Assembly (NCBI GenBank): GCA_963805325.1
Contig: CAWDTS010000005.1
Span: 1-64,000 of the forward strand
Reading direction: 5' to 3'
Source of the DNA: DASWJZ01 sp963805325
GTDB taxonomy: Bacteria > Pseudomonadota > Alphaproteobacteria > Rhizobiales > Afifellaceae
Length of the DNA: 64,000 bases
Positions 1-11,152 of the stretch are shown here, in pieces (the first letter of the stretch is position 1; every line of letters begins with the position of its first letter). Both the position numbers and the translations under genes were made by a program. The notes beneath the pieces are model-generated. The model did not search any database and had not been told where the DNA came from. It saw nothing but the letters and a program-made list of their open reading frames with translations.

Positions 1-744
1 GCAGACTTTATGCTTTTCAAAGTCTGCGGCTTATTGATTCCGCGGCACGCTGGCTGATCCCTGCTCGGGTGGCTTAGGTACACGTCTTCGGATCTTTTTG
101 CGCGGAAGAACTCTCCTTGCTCGGGCAACCTCTCCCCTCGGAGAGGCCGGGAGCAAAAACCTAACTAACGGAAAGCAGCTCTCTCCTGCGGGAGCCTCTC
201 GATAGCTCAGATGTTGCGTCTCCGTAAGAGCACTTCAGGCAGTTGCCCTCACGGTTCTTGAAGGGATGGGCGGCATCGAAAAGTCGATCTGGCACGGCCC
301 CGGGTTGGCTCAGCGCGATACTGCTCAGTGGAATCAAGCTCGCGAAGCCACGAGGCCTGTAGCATTCACCTGCATGACTCCTAACTTAGCTTGACCGTCT
401 TTGTGATGACGATCACGCGCGCGAGTGAGCCCCATCACTGACAAGTGAGTAGCTAGATTGTCATCGTGTCACTGCCTTGATGATGGTGTCGAGGTCAATA
501 AGTGGCGCCACGGGTGAGTACCAAGGAAGGAAAGTAAGCACATTTGCCGAGTCAATAAACCTCACAGCACGCCTGACAAGCGCACACGTCGAAGTTTCGT
601 GCACGGAGGTCCACAATGTTCCAATTGTATTTGACTTGCAAGTCAGCGCGGATCCCGCTCATTTCCGACAGGTTGCGGGCGTTGGGCTATCGACGAGCGT
701 CCAGGCCTTGGGTGCGGACACTGCGCCGCTTCTTGCTGGGAGCG
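1..744. other. No recognisable gene
   Basis: I see no convincing coding region here. The short open frames have no recognisable domain and no clear ribosome binding site. The last ~60 bases, read forward, encode a basic then hydrophobic stretch that may be the start of the following secreted protein. Confidence 0.4.
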
Positions 745-1899
745 ATGATCGCCGTAACCGGTGTTGACCGTTAACTCTTCTGCCGCTCTCTACGCCCAGA
801 CATGTAGCGGTCTACTGTGCGATTTTGGCAACCAGATCATCGGTACTACCAGCACGCCGCCCCATTTGGTGCCGGTCACAAATTTCACGAACAGTTCTTT
901 GCAAGCCACCGCGAATCCATCCGGTGATTTTAAAGCGCAGGGATGCTCCGCTCCCGCGGGACAGACTTGTTTCATCAGCGTAACACCTTTACCCCGACCC
1001 TCCTGGGTATACGAACTGGGGTACTGAATGTAACCCAGTGTGGCAATTTTGGTTGTCAAACGAACCCTTACGAAAACCTTCAGGGCACAGGGATCTCTGG
1101 CAGCGTCACTCTTTCCCCATCGAGCTTGACTTTTGGCACGGTAGCGGTCGGTTTGGCGAGCGCACAGACAATTGTGGTGGTCACCCAGGGCACGCTACAC
1201 GTGTCGAGGGTCACAACGACAGACACCACAGAGTTTGCCCCGTCGCCGCAGAATTGCTCGCTCGTGGCGGCGGGGAAAACTTGCAATATCACCGTGACAT
1301 TCACCCCGAAGCAACAAGGAGCACTTACTGCGACGTTGTTGGTTTACGATGATGGTTTGGGCAGCCCCCAGTCTGCCTTGCTTTCACGTAACGGAGGCCC
1401 TCCCCCTCCTCCTGTTGCTAGCCCTTCTCCAGCGAGCTTGACCTTTCCCAAGCAAGTCGCTGGTTCGGCGAGCGCACCGCAACCAATTAGCCTGCGCAAT
1501 ACGGGCGGCGCCTCGCTGCAAGTGTCGGGGGTTTCCGTTACAGGCGCTAACCCTGCAGATTTTGTGCCGACAAGCAACTGCTCGCTTGTGGCGCCGGGCG
1601 GAACTTGCAACATCGGAGTGACCTTCACTCCGGGGGCAACGGGACCACGCACGGCGACGCTGCTGATAAGCGATAATGCTGTGGGCAGCCCTCAGCCTGT
1701 GACCCTCTCAGGTATCGGCGTTGCGTCCTGCGACATAAACGGCGACGGAAAGGTCAACGTCCTTGATGTACAGCTCTTGGTCAACCAGACCCTGGGCATC
1801 CTACCGGCGACAGGCGACATAGACGGAGACGGCCGCGTAGTCGTCACCGACGTACAGCTCGTTGTGAATGCTGCTCTTGCGCGGGGCTGTAATCACTGA
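745..1899 (+). pseudogene. Secreted choice-of-anchor-D / dockerin-like protein, frameshifted
   Basis: Likely an extracellular repeat protein. It begins with a hydrophobic signal-like stretch and then has about three ASPM-SPD-2-Hydin (choice-of-anchor D) type Ig-like modules. Each shows the pattern of an LTF..V.VG strand, an NPADF-like segment, a conserved CS..APGGTC segment and a VTFTP strand. The C-terminus (about 1730-1896) has two DxNGDGxV / DIDGDGRV EF-hand-like loops, each followed by a V.D.QL.VN helix, which is the layout of a type I dockerin. At least two frameshifts interrupt it, near 765 and near 985-1000, where the conserved CFISVT and FTP halves sit in different frames. The style is typical of Acidobacteriota, unlike the rest of the window. 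Confidence 0.6.
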
Positions 1900-1947
1900 A
1901 GTCTCTCAAGAGAGTCTGAAGCACTCATCTTTTCAAAGAGGTGATTT

Positions 1948-4097
1948 ATGAAATCAAAACTTCAGTTTCTGAGCATTGCTACGACCGCTATCATCTGCTT
2001 CAGTACGCTCTGTTTTGGGAGCGTGCCTCGCTTCGCCTACGTGCCCAATTTCAACGATAACACGCTGTCAATCTATACCGTCAACGCCAGCACGGGCCAA
2101 CTGCGTGACAATGGCTATGTCTTGACCGGCACAGGTCCTGGCGACGTGACAGTCAGGGGCAATTTTCTCTATGTCTCCAATTACAAATCCAACAATATTT
2201 CGGCTTATCGAATCAACGCCAGCATGGGGGCACTGACTGCGATCGCCGGTTCCCCATTCAAGGCTGGAACCGGTCCCGCTTCAGTGAGGGTGAGCGTGGA
2301 TGGTAAGCTCCTCTTTGTCGCCAACGTGGGCTCGAACAATGTTTCGGCTTACATAATCAACACCACTTCCGGGGCTCTAATCCCGGTGTCCGGATCACCC
2401 TTCGCCGCGGGTGCGGGGCCGTACTTTGTCGCAGTTGAGCCTTCCGCGAAGTACGTCTACGTAACCAACAGGGCGGGGGGCAACGTCTCCGGCTACCGCA
2501 TTAATCCCGCCGCGGGCGCACTGGCGCCTCTGCCTAGCTCGCCCTTTCCGGCCGGCCGCGATCCCCGTGCAGCACGAGTGGATCCCAGTGGAAGATTTCT
2601 TTATGTAACGAACTACGGATCAAACGACATCTCTGCCTATGCGCTCGACGCTAGCACCGGGGAACTGGCGATGATTGGCGGATCGCCATTTACGGCGGGT
2701 AGCAATCCCTACTCGGTGAACGTCGATGTCACGGACCATTTCGCTTATGTGGCCAACTATGGTTCGAACAACGTCTCAGCTTACACCATTGACTCCGTCA
2801 CGGGGGCTTCTCGCCGAGGTTGTGGGCGCGCCCTTTGCGGCCGGCACCCACCCTCGTTTCAGTTCAACTCGAGAGCTGGGCAAGTTCGTCTACGTAGTGA
2901 ATCCCGGTTCAAATGATCTCTGGACGTACATGATCCAGTCCGGCACGGGGGCGCTAACCCTAATTGCTCGCGGGAAAGCCCGGGCGCGCCAAGCGCCCAT
3001 GGGCATGCCTTTGTTTCGGGAAGTTCACCGATTAAGTACACTCCGACTTTTGCCTATGTGTCGAATCCCCTTAGCAACACGGTTTCGGGTTACGTAATCA
3101 ACGCCAGCAGTGGAGGGCTCACTGCCGTCCCCGAGTCGCCGTTCCCGCTGGAAGCTTTCCAGATTCCGTAGCGACGGATCCGTCGGGGAAGTTCGCTTAT
3201 GTCGCGAATGCGAACTCCAACGACATTACCGCCTACACGATCGACGCCAGTAGTGGTCGGCTCACGTTGATCCCCGAATCGCCGTTCGCCGCAGGAATAT
3301 ATCCGTATTCCGCGACAGTTGACCCAAGCAGCAGGTTCGCATATGTGGTGAATGATAGTGATAACGACAACACGGTTTCGGGGTATACGATCAAGGCCAA
3401 CACCGGCGAGCTACTACCTATGCCCGAATCGCCCTTTGCCACCGGAACCTTACCATTTTCATTGGCCGTGGACCCTACAGGCAGGTTCGCCTACGTCGCG
3501 AACGACACGGGCAGGACCGTATCAGGATATACGATTAACGCTAGAAGCGGGGCGCTCACGCCTATACCCGGGTCGCCCCTGGCGCGGGAGGCGGTCCCTC
3601 ATCCGTGGCGGTGGACCCCACCGGCAAGTTCGTCTACGTGGTGAACGGTGTTGACAACACTGTTTCCGGGTACGCGATGAACGCCGCAACCGGGGCGCTC
3701 AGCCGATGCCCGGATCACCCTTCGCCACCGGGTCACAGCCGCAATCGGTGGCGATGAGTGCAGGCAAGTTTCCCTATGTGGCGAATGTACATGGCCAAAG
3801 CGTTTCGGGATATATGATCAACACCGCTACTGGGGCGCTCAAGCCCATCGCCGGATCACCCTTCGCTGCGGGGTTGGGACCGGCCTCGGCTGCGGTGGAT
3901 CCCTAGGGAAGTTCGCCTATGTAGTAAACGGAGGCGGCAACGTCTCGGGGTATACGATCAATGCGTCAACCGGGGTGTTGACGCCCATCCCCGGATCACC
4001 CTTTCCGGCCGGGTCGTTTCCATTTGGGATTGCCGTGACGGGGCAGATCCATCGAGAGGCGGCCACACGGGGGCTCGGTACGTACACAGGACGTTGA
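1948..4097 (+). pseudogene. Secreted YVTN/lactonase-type beta-propeller, multiply frameshifted
   Basis: The start at 1948 has an AAAGAGGTG ribosome site and a Sec signal peptide ending near a CFGS segment. The protein consists of repeats of about 46-50 residues: FAYVxNxxSNxVSxYxINxxTGAL followed by xPxxxSPFxAGxxPxxVxVDP. This is the YVTN / 6-phosphogluconolactonase-like propeller family, and roughly twelve or more blades can be read. Frame changes occur near 2805, 3045, 3170, 3590, 3700 and 3900; after each one the same repeat pattern resumes in another frame. Function is unknown; such propellers are usually cell-surface or periplasmic. Abundance of this protein type is typical of Acidobacteriota. 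Whether the breaks are decay or indel errors cannot be decided here. Confidence 0.65.
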
Positions 4098-4228
4098 CAG
4101 CGGTGGCACCACAGCATGAAACACAAACCTCGGCGTCGAAGCCGTAACCTCGCCTACTCTAGTCTCCTGTCCCAGAAATATGTGAACTAAATAACGGCTG
4201 CCGGTATCTAAGGGATTAGGAGGCTTAG

Positions 4229-5055
4229 ATGCGAACCGGACGCCGAAACGGCCCTTGGTTTTGACAGCCGATGAACAGGAGCGACTTCAATCGTTGGCCC
4301 ATCGAGCCCGCAGCCAGCCGGTGCTGGCGCGGCGCGCTCGGGTGATCTTGGCTTCCGCCCGGGGCCTTGCCAACACGGTGGTGGCCAAGCAAGTGCGCTG
4401 CTCGGTGGGCATGGTGAACAAGTCGCGTTCCGCTTTCGAAGAAGCGACTGGAAGGGCTTTATGACGAGCCCGGACCCGGAGCGCCCCGCAAAGTCACCGA
4501 TGCCGAGGTGGAGAAAGTAGTGATTCGGACCTTGGAAAGCACGCCCCGCGGACAAGACGCATTGGAGCACCCGTAACCTGGCCCAAGCCAGCGGGTTCAG
4601 CCGCATGACGATCAGCCGGATTTGGCGCGCCTTCGGTTTGCAGCCTCATCGCACGGAGACCTTCAGACGATCACCCGACCCTCTGCTCATCGAGAAAGTG
4701 CGCGACGTGGTGGGGCTATACCTGAACCCGCCCGATCACGCTCTGGTCTTCTGCGTGGACGGAAGAGCCAGATTCAGGCGCTGGACCGTACCCAACCGCT
4801 CCTGCCGATGCGCCCTGGCCAAGCCGAGCGGCGCACCCATGACTACAAGCGTCACGGGACCACCTCGTTGTTTGCGGCGCTGGAATTGAAGACCAGCCGC
4901 GTGATCGGCCAACTCCACCGTCGCCACCGCTCCTCCGAATTCCGCCAGTTCCTGGATCTGATCGAGGTCAATGTGCCCGCTGAACTGGAAGCCCACATCA
5001 TCATGGATAACTACGGCACCCATAAGACGGCGCTCATCCGCAACTGGTTCGTTGA
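4229..5055 (+). mobile_element. IS630-family transposase, frameshifted and truncated at its 3' end
   Basis: The start at 4229 follows TTAGGAGG. The N-terminus carries a helix-turn-helix (TADEQERL..LA and the LARRARVILASA helix, typical of IS630). The DDE domain then follows, with the first Asp in a VFCVDG segment near 4755 and the second in IIMDNYGTHK near 5000. The third acidic residue, normally in an NQVERWF-type segment, is missing because the frame runs into unrelated sequence straight after ALIRNWF (about 5050). Frameshifts near 4250, 4455, 4580 and 4760 break the frame further. The element is therefore inactive, and its truncation point is the join to alphaproteobacterial sequence. Confidence 0.75.
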
Positions 5056-5057
5056 TC

Positions 5058-5400
5058 TGCCTTTGGCGTCCGCAACAAGCGCGAGAAGTCGCAAGGAATT
5101 CGCTTCGAGCGGGTCAGCGCGAAGCGCGCGCTTTGCTAGGTCGGCGACCAGATCCGGATTTGCGATTTCTGTCGCCGCAGAGACAGTGACTTCCGACGTG
5201 TCGGGTGCGGCGGCCTGCGATGTATCCTGAACCTCGCTTGCGGAAGCGTTGACCGCCTCGTCGGCGAGGTTGAGTAAGCCAGCGGAATGATTGGGCGACC
5301 ATCCGAGCGCGGCCTCCGGATCGGTGTCGGCAAGATTATCCGCAGCCGTGCCGGCGATTATTCGCCACCCCACCCAAAGGATTGCGGCGAGCAATTGCAA
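5058..5400 (-). pseudogene. TPR protein of exopolysaccharide locus, N-terminal fragment
   Basis: Read leftwards, an N-terminal membrane segment (LLAAILWVGWRIIAGTAADN) is followed by DPEAALGW and then an ALRADPLEANSLRLLALVA helix. This matches the first part of the TPR proteins found in alphaproteobacterial polysaccharide clusters. The frame is cut at about 5058, exactly where the truncated IS630 begins, so the TPR repeats are lost. The true start may lie a little upstream (about 5440) in another frame. It fits with the exopolysaccharide genes that follow. Confidence 0.5.
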
Positions 5401-5785
5401 GCTTCGGGACCGGTCGACGGTAGAGCTCGGGCGAAATTTGGAATGACCAACGAGCCGCTCCGGGCGCGCGAGGCCGCGTTTTTGAGCGGCGCGGGCGCTG
5501 CTGCCGCATCGCAGCGTCCTTATCGAGCTCGGCGTGAGAACGACCCATTCCCGCGTGGCCTACGAACCGAGGCTTGAGTGCGAGTCATCTATGACGGAAG
5601 TCGCTGCCACTGTGAAGGCTCGCCTGTCCTGAGAGCCTTCATTCGTTTCAGGGGCTAACGACGGGCTAAGGTGCACAATGTGCGGTTGTTGCCGAACTGC
5701 AATTAGATGTGTGTTTTTATTCGCGCGCCTTTCGCCGCCGCTCGAGTTCTGTTAGTTTGCGATAGCGACTCGGCGGAGGTCTGTG
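5401..5785. other. Intergenic, no clear gene
   Basis: No supported coding region. The right end holds the ribosome site (GGCGGAGGT) of the next gene. Confidence 0.4.
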
Positions 5786-6118
5786 ATGCGCGCGATCATA
5801 ACCACACTGACGGCGGCCCTGTTCGTCCTTGCCACGAGCGTCTCGAGCCAGGCGACGAACTCGAGTCACAACGATTACGGCTTTAACGGGTACGGCTCTC
5901 ACGGGTCAAATCACCACGGCCCGCCGCCCCGTCACATCTGCAAGGTCGTGTACGTCAAGGTTCCAAAGATTACTTGGGTCTCTTGGGGCCGCGACCACCA
6001 CAAGCGCATTAAAATCACCTACGTGATCAAGAAGGTCGTTTACTGCCATCGCCCGATTTCACGTGACGACTGGTCGGACGACCATTGGCAATCGGACGAC
6101 CACTGGCAAGACGATTGA
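5786..6118 (+). CDS. Small secreted His/Asp-rich protein
   Basis: About 110 residues with a clear Sec signal peptide (basic MRAI start, hydrophobic core, cleavage near SSQA). The mature part is rich in His, Ser and Tyr at first. A central segment CKVVYVKVPKITWVSWGRDHH and a KKVVYCH segment give two cysteines, and the tail repeats DDHWQ. I chose ATG 5786 over GTG 5783 because GGAGG at 5774 is then 7 bases away. The family is not recognised; the His/Asp-rich tail could bind metal, but that is inference. Confidence 0.6.
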   Translation: MRAIITTLTAALFVLATSVSSQATNSSHNDYGFNGYGSHGSNHHGPPPRHICKVVYVKVPKITWVSWGRDHHKRIKITYVIKKVVYCHRPISRDDWSDDHWQSDDHWQDD

Positions 6119-6135
6119 TCGCCTAAGCCTCCCCT

Positions 6136-6174
6136 TGATCGCAACATCCCGCGGGCCGCTGGGTGTTGCGATCA
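6136..6174 (+). terminator. Candidate terminator after small secreted gene
   Basis: An 11-bp perfect inverted repeat (TGATCGCAACA / TGTTGCGATCA) with a 17-base loop starts 17 bases after the stop of the small secreted gene. No T-run follows, so the efficiency of intrinsic termination is uncertain. Confidence 0.45.
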
Positions 6175-6495
6175 GCTCATAGCGTCACGATTCTATAGCT
6201 CCCGCCCGTTGCCGAGGCTTTTGCTCGCGCATAGCCGATCGTCACCTCCACGGGACGAACAGCTCTGCTACGCGACGAGCACGTTTCACCCGCTTAAGCC
6301 AGAAATCGCACGCGAGGCTACCTGCTCGGTTTGCGTGGTGCTTGCCTCCGAGCCGGCGCGTCTGGGATGCGGGTGGCGCGACGGTTGCGATTCGGTATCG
6401 GCCGGAGCCAGCGCCAATGCCTAGCCGAGGGGCAGAAACATTTCTCTAGTTCGCCCGTCAGCAAATACTGAGCGCGATTGAACGTCGTCATTCGC

Positions 6496-7148
6496 TTATC
6501 GTTGTGGGGCAATTGCCTCCGCCGTTTCGGGCGTGAACTGTCTTGCGACGAAAGCGGGCATTGGCGCTGCTAAGAGCGCCACCCCGAGCCCTCCGAGCAA
6601 GAATCACGACGACGACGAGCTGCCAGCGCGCCGTTCCGTTCGAGGCGGGAGAGGAAGAGCCACCCAACGCTGACGGACACGTCGCAAGCGGCGGCGATCT
6701 TGCATTTCACGTGAAGTCGCCCCTTCGTTTTGCCGCTTCGCCTGAGGGCTGCTCCCTGCTTCCCTCCACGCTTTCAAGACCCGTTCGGCGAATACGCTTT
6801 CCCATTCATCTGGGATTGCGGTCGGGATGCAGCCACTTCATCAGCCACCGCATATGCTCGCGCATCTTGCTCGCGCGGGGCATCCGGCTGAACTCCGAGT
6901 ACGCGATAGCAGTCGCTGTCTGGCGCCAACAGAACCTTTTGCAGATAGAGAACGGCAGCCTCCTTCAGCGTCTCAGCCGGCGCACCGGTCGAGCGCATCG
7001 CCTCCTGCACTGTGTCGCTGCATCCGGCCGCTATGCGAATGACAACGAGAGTGTCGGACGGCAACGACTGCTCGCGCATTGCTACGGCGAGCGTCGGATG
7101 TCGCGTCAGCTCCAGTGCAAGATCGAGCGCGCGCGCGCCCCGCAGCAT
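6496..7148 (-). pseudogene. J-domain protein of the exopolysaccharide locus, frameshifted
   Basis: The N-terminal half (RGARALDLALELTRHPTLAV...) is an all-helical region seen in alphaproteobacterial EPS clusters. It leads into a J-like domain: CYRVLGVQPDA, then in shifted frames REHMRWLMKWLHPDRNP with the HPD triad, then ESVFAERVLKAWRE. A basic stretch (RRLRRVRQRW) and a hydrophobic C-terminal segment follow, so the protein may be membrane-anchored. Frame changes lie near 6880, 6810 and 6600. It directly follows the BY-kinase gene in the same direction, which suggests a chaperone-like or assembly role in polysaccharide export. That role is inferred from context. Confidence 0.55.
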
Positions 7149-9560
7149 CGGGTCACGCCGCGCCTTGCCGCTTGGGCGGTCTTCCTCTGCCTCGGCCGCC
7201 TCAGTTTTCTCCGAATCCTCAAGCTGCGGAACGGTTTCCGACCCGTAGCCGTAGTAGTCCGTGTCCGCCATAGCCGTATCCGTAGCCGTAACCGTAGGTG
7301 TGACCGACGTCGCGGGCGTTGAACTTGCTGAGAAGCGCGCCGACCATCTGCGCCCGCGCGAAATGCAGCCGCTTCAGCGCCGCCCTGGTGATCCCTCGCC
7401 GCGTCTGACCGGCTTCGACACAAGCAAAGTCCCGCTTGCAATGCTCGCCAGAAGCGGTGCGTCGGCAATTCCCATGACCGGCGGGCCGTCGATAATGACC
7501 AAGTCAAACTTCTCGCTCGCGACGGCAAGGAGTGACGCCATCTTCGGGCCCGCCAAGAGTTCCGCCGGGTTCGGCGGCAGCCTGCCCGCATGCCATGAGC
7601 GTCAGTCCCTCCTGCTCCGTCCGCTGAAAGGCGCCAGGCGGCAAGGTATTGCCGGTCAGATAGTTGGAAAGCCCGGCCTCGGGCGAGACGTTCGAGCGAC
7701 GAATGCAGCGAAGGATTGCGGAGGTCGGCGTCGATCAAGAGCACCTTTAGCCCGAGCTGCGCGAAATTCTTTGCCAAGGCAAGCGCGGTGGTGGATTTTC
7801 CCTCGCCCGGGCGCGCGCTCGTGACGAGCAGCGTCTTCGGCGCGCCGTCGGCCGTTGAGAACTGCAGAGCTGTTCGAAGCGATCGATAGGCTTCCGACAG
7901 CGACGACCGCGTGATCGCTGAAGCGCCTCAGCGAAAGTCGCCGTCGTTCTCTGAAATCGGGATGATGCCGAGCACGGGAAGACCGAGATTGGTCTCGATG
8001 TCCTCCGGCACCTTGAACGTGTCGTCGAGGAACTCGATGCCGAAGGCGCGCAAGCCCGCCGCAGAAGAGCCCGAACGCCAAGGCCAGCGCCAGGTTCTTG
8101 GAAAGCCTCGGCCTCACCGGGACGCCGGGCCGCTCGGCCGTGTCGACGATGGAGACATTGTTGGTGCCGACCGCGCCGGCGACGCCGACCTCCTTGAACC
8201 GCTGCAGCAGGCCATCATAGAGCTGCCGGTTCGTGTCGACCTCGCGCTGAAGAATGCGGTATTGGATGCCGCGGCTTTCGAGGTCGAGCGCTTCGTTCTT
8301 TAGCGTCATTGAGCTCTTCGCTGAAGGCTGTCTTCCTGTGATTTCGCGGCTTCGTAGTCGGCGCGAAGCGACTCTTTGACGACGTCGACGGCGCCTTGAT
8401 CTGCCGGTCGATCTCGTCGATCTGGGCCTTGAGCTTCGCCATCTCCGGATAGGCCGGCTTGAAGAAGCTGAGCTGGTCCTGGTATTGCGCCAGCGAGTTC
8501 GGCGCGCTGCTCGCGCATCTTCCGGATGGAGTCGTCGCTCAAGAATCTGCGGCAGCGAAAGCCCGTCGGTTGCTTCCGCCTGCTTCAGCAGTTGCTCGGC
8601 CTTGAGCCGCTCGCGGCTGCGTCGTCGGCACAGTTGGCGCGTTGAGGGCTTCGAGATCTGGCGACGACCAGGCTCTTCTTCTCGTCGACGTTCACGATCT
8701 TCTGCTGCTGCGCATAGGCGACGAGCTGGGCCTCGGAATCCTCGAGCTTGACCTTCAGTTCCTTCAGCCGATCTTCGAGGAAGTTCCGCGCATAGGAGGA
8801 AGCATCGTAGCGACGCTGGAGTGTCAGCGAGACGAAGCGTGTTCGCAACGGCGTTCGCAATTCGCTGCGCCCATGCCGGGTTGGGAGATTCGAAGCTCAG
8901 CCGCACGACATGTGAGGTTCCGACCGGCTGAACCGAAAGTCCGCCGAGCAGCTTGTGGGCCGCGCTTTCTGAAGGGCGGGACATCGACATCGTCGGCCGG
9001 TCTGCTCCCCTTCGGCCGCACCATCTGATTCGCGGCGGGTCGCAGGCATCCGATGAGTTGCTGCGAGAGCTTCTCCAAGGCGCGAGCGCCCTCTGCCCCG
9101 TGAATTGCTGCAGCTCGTCGACGCTGAAGCTCGAGACGATCTGCTCGGCGAGCGACCGGCTCTTCAGGATCTCGTATTGCGTCGCGTAGAAGGCGGCGTC
9201 GCTTCCGACGTCCGCCTGCACGGTCTCAGACATTCAGATCTTTGCCGGCTCGCGATCGATTTGGATCGTCGCGCTCGCCTGGTAGATCGGCGTGGAGCAG
9301 GAACGTGACGAGAAGCCCGATGCAGACGAAAGACGAAGGCCGTCCCAAGCACGACCCAGCGATGCCGAAACAAGGATCCAGAAGTAGCGCTGCAGGTCGT
9401 GAACGAAGTTCCCGGTCTCTCCTGCCCGTAGCCGGAGTCTTCCTCGAGGTAGCCTGGCGGCGGCTGCCAAAGGTCTCGGTTCGCCGTTGCGCGACGAGCG
9501 GCGGGCATCCGTCTCCTGCGGGGTGCCGTCCCAGCTGCTCCGATCGGGATGTTCGTTCAT
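7149..9560 (-). pseudogene. Polysaccharide co-polymerase / BY-kinase (Wzz-ExoP type), frameshifted
   Basis: Bacterial tyrosine autokinase that controls polysaccharide chain length at the inner membrane. In order: an N-terminal cytosolic part; a first membrane segment (VVLGTAFVF...GLLVTF); the Wzz periplasmic part with YQASATIQIDREPAKILN and long coiled coils; a second membrane segment near 8090; then the kinase with Walker A (PGEGKSTT), Walker A' (VLLIDADLRNP) and Walker B (DLVIIDGPP). The C-terminus is a YGYGYGYGYGG...YYGYG tyrosine cluster, the usual autophosphorylation tail. At least six frame changes occur. ATG 9560 is used; the preceding export gene ends at 9603. Confidence 0.7.
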
Positions 9561-9602
9561 CGCGTCCGCCTGCGACGCTTTGCCAGAGCCTCGTCTGCGC
9601 AC

Positions 9603-10334
9603 TCATAGTGCCGAAACGGCGCTGAACAAGCCCGAACACCGGAAGCGCATCTCTTGATCCCGCCAAGCGCGTTCCGAATGCGGAGGTATCCACCACGACG
9701 ATATCGCCGCCATAAAGAACCGGATCCTCGGCGTTGCCGGCCCGGATCGCCTTCAGATCGAATTTCGCGGCCATTTTCTTCTGACCCACGGTTCGGAACA
9801 CGACGATGCCGCGCGGATCGGCCCCTCGCGCAAGCCCGCCTGACATTGCGATTGTTTGGAGCAGCGTCGTCTGGCCCTTTAGCGTCACCATGCCGGGTTT
9901 TTCTACGGCCCCGTCGACTGTTACCTGCTGGCTGTTCGCCTCCTTGACGAAGACGCTGACCTGCGCCGACTGCAGGTACTTCGCTTCGAGCTTGCTTCTT
10001 GATTTCCTTTTCGAGCTCGGCGACGGTCTTGCCCCGGCCTGAACCGCCCCGATCAGCGGCATGCTGATTTCGCCGCTCGCATTGACTTTCACGGTCTTGC
10101 TGAGGTCGGGGACCTGGAAGACCGAAATGTCGAGGAGGTCCAACAGGTCCGATGCGGTATCGACCTGCGCGGCATTTGGCACGGCCGCAAGTACTCGGGA
10201 GGGGGGAGGGAGCCGGTGCTGCTCGCCGCCTGCGCCGAGACGGTGCCCGCGCTACGTCCTGAACCGCTGCGGTGCATGCCGCAGAGCAGCGCCACTAAGA
10301 GCAAGCGAGACGGGAACGAGCATAGAGCTACCAT
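9603..10334 (-). pseudogene. Polysaccharide export outer-membrane protein (Wza-like), frameshifted
   Basis: Contains the poly-export domain (DLLDISVFQVPDLSKTVKV, then SGEISMPLIG) followed by an SLBB-type domain (VTVDGAVEKPGMVTLKG, LLQTIAMSGGLA) and ends near ALPVFGL. It is short (about 240 residues), which suits single-SLBB proteins of alphaproteobacteria. The N-terminus has a hydrophobic export signal. It has no perfect lipobox, although an LLCG sequence is present. Frame changes lie near 10195, 10040 and 9640. It sits between the phosphatase and kinase genes and forms the outer-membrane exit of the same pathway. Confidence 0.65.
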
Positions 10335-11152
10335 GGAGCCCCAGTCGACATCAGGCCAACTTCCTGCCGCACGAAGGGCTTCTTCATATGTCTTTGTGCC
10401 AGCTTTTCGCGGCCTGCGGCGCGGCAAGTCCGCCAGGGTTCGACGTTTCTCAGAATGCCTGCCGGCCGTGTCGCCACCATGTTCATTGCTTCCTGGTTCG
10501 GCCGAGCTCTTGCTCCACGGCCTCGGACCGCTTCCGCAAGTCGGGCTGGCCGCCGCCCGGTGTCGTGCGCATCAGAGGCAACGATATGGACCAGGCCGTC
10601 ATCCAACAGGCGCATGGACCAGTGCCGCGCCCCCGACCCGAATTTGCCGAGGATGGAGTTCGCCGTGAGCTGTATCCAAACACCCGAGCGGACCAGCGCT
10701 GCAATCGCTCGATACTGTGATTCGATCCAGCGCGAACGCTCCGGATGCGTGATGATCGGAACAAGGCCAGCAGAGAGAAGCTCGAAGAGATACTCCCCAA
10801 AACGCGGGGGTAGCACTCCCTGCGGCGGCTCCAAGCAGAAAGTAGCGGGAGGTGCCGAGGCTGAGTATCGCTCCGCTTTTCAGACCCTCCAGCAGATTTG
10901 GAGTCGAGATGCACGTCTGCGCCGGCCGCGAGGACGAGCGGGATTCTGCTTTATCAAGCGCTGCCTGAAGTTCTGCGACGGCCGCTCGAATTTGCGGGCC
11001 GGTATTGTTGTAGACGCCGGGTGAGATATGCGGCGTGCAAACGGTGACGCCGATTCCGTCGCCGACGGCAATTCGCGCCATTTCCAGCGAGTTGTCAGGC
11101 TCTTCGAGCCATCATCGATACAAGGAAGGAGGTGACAATGTAGGTCGATCAC
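10328..11152 (-). pseudogene. CpsB/CapC-type PHP tyrosine phosphatase, frameshifted
   Basis: Manganese-dependent protein tyrosine phosphatase of the PHP fold that reverses BY-kinase autophosphorylation. Visible motifs are the N-terminal metal site MIDLHCHLLP.IDDG, then VCTPHISPGVYNN, the ITHPERSRW segment and the C-terminal ASDAHD. Length (about 270 residues) is normal. Frame changes are seen near 11085, 10920 and 10810 and in the C-terminal part. It begins the minus-strand EPS operon; its end overlaps the start of the export gene by 7 bases. Confidence 0.7.

Noticed and set aside
1..480. Possible structured RNA at the left edge
   Set aside because: No tRNA-like cloverleaf, rRNA segment or riboswitch core could be recognised by eye.
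6543..7322. Forward open frame of 259 codons over the J-domain region
   Set aside because: The minus strand carries the J-domain HPD segment and kinase tail; the forward product is Arg-rich noise.
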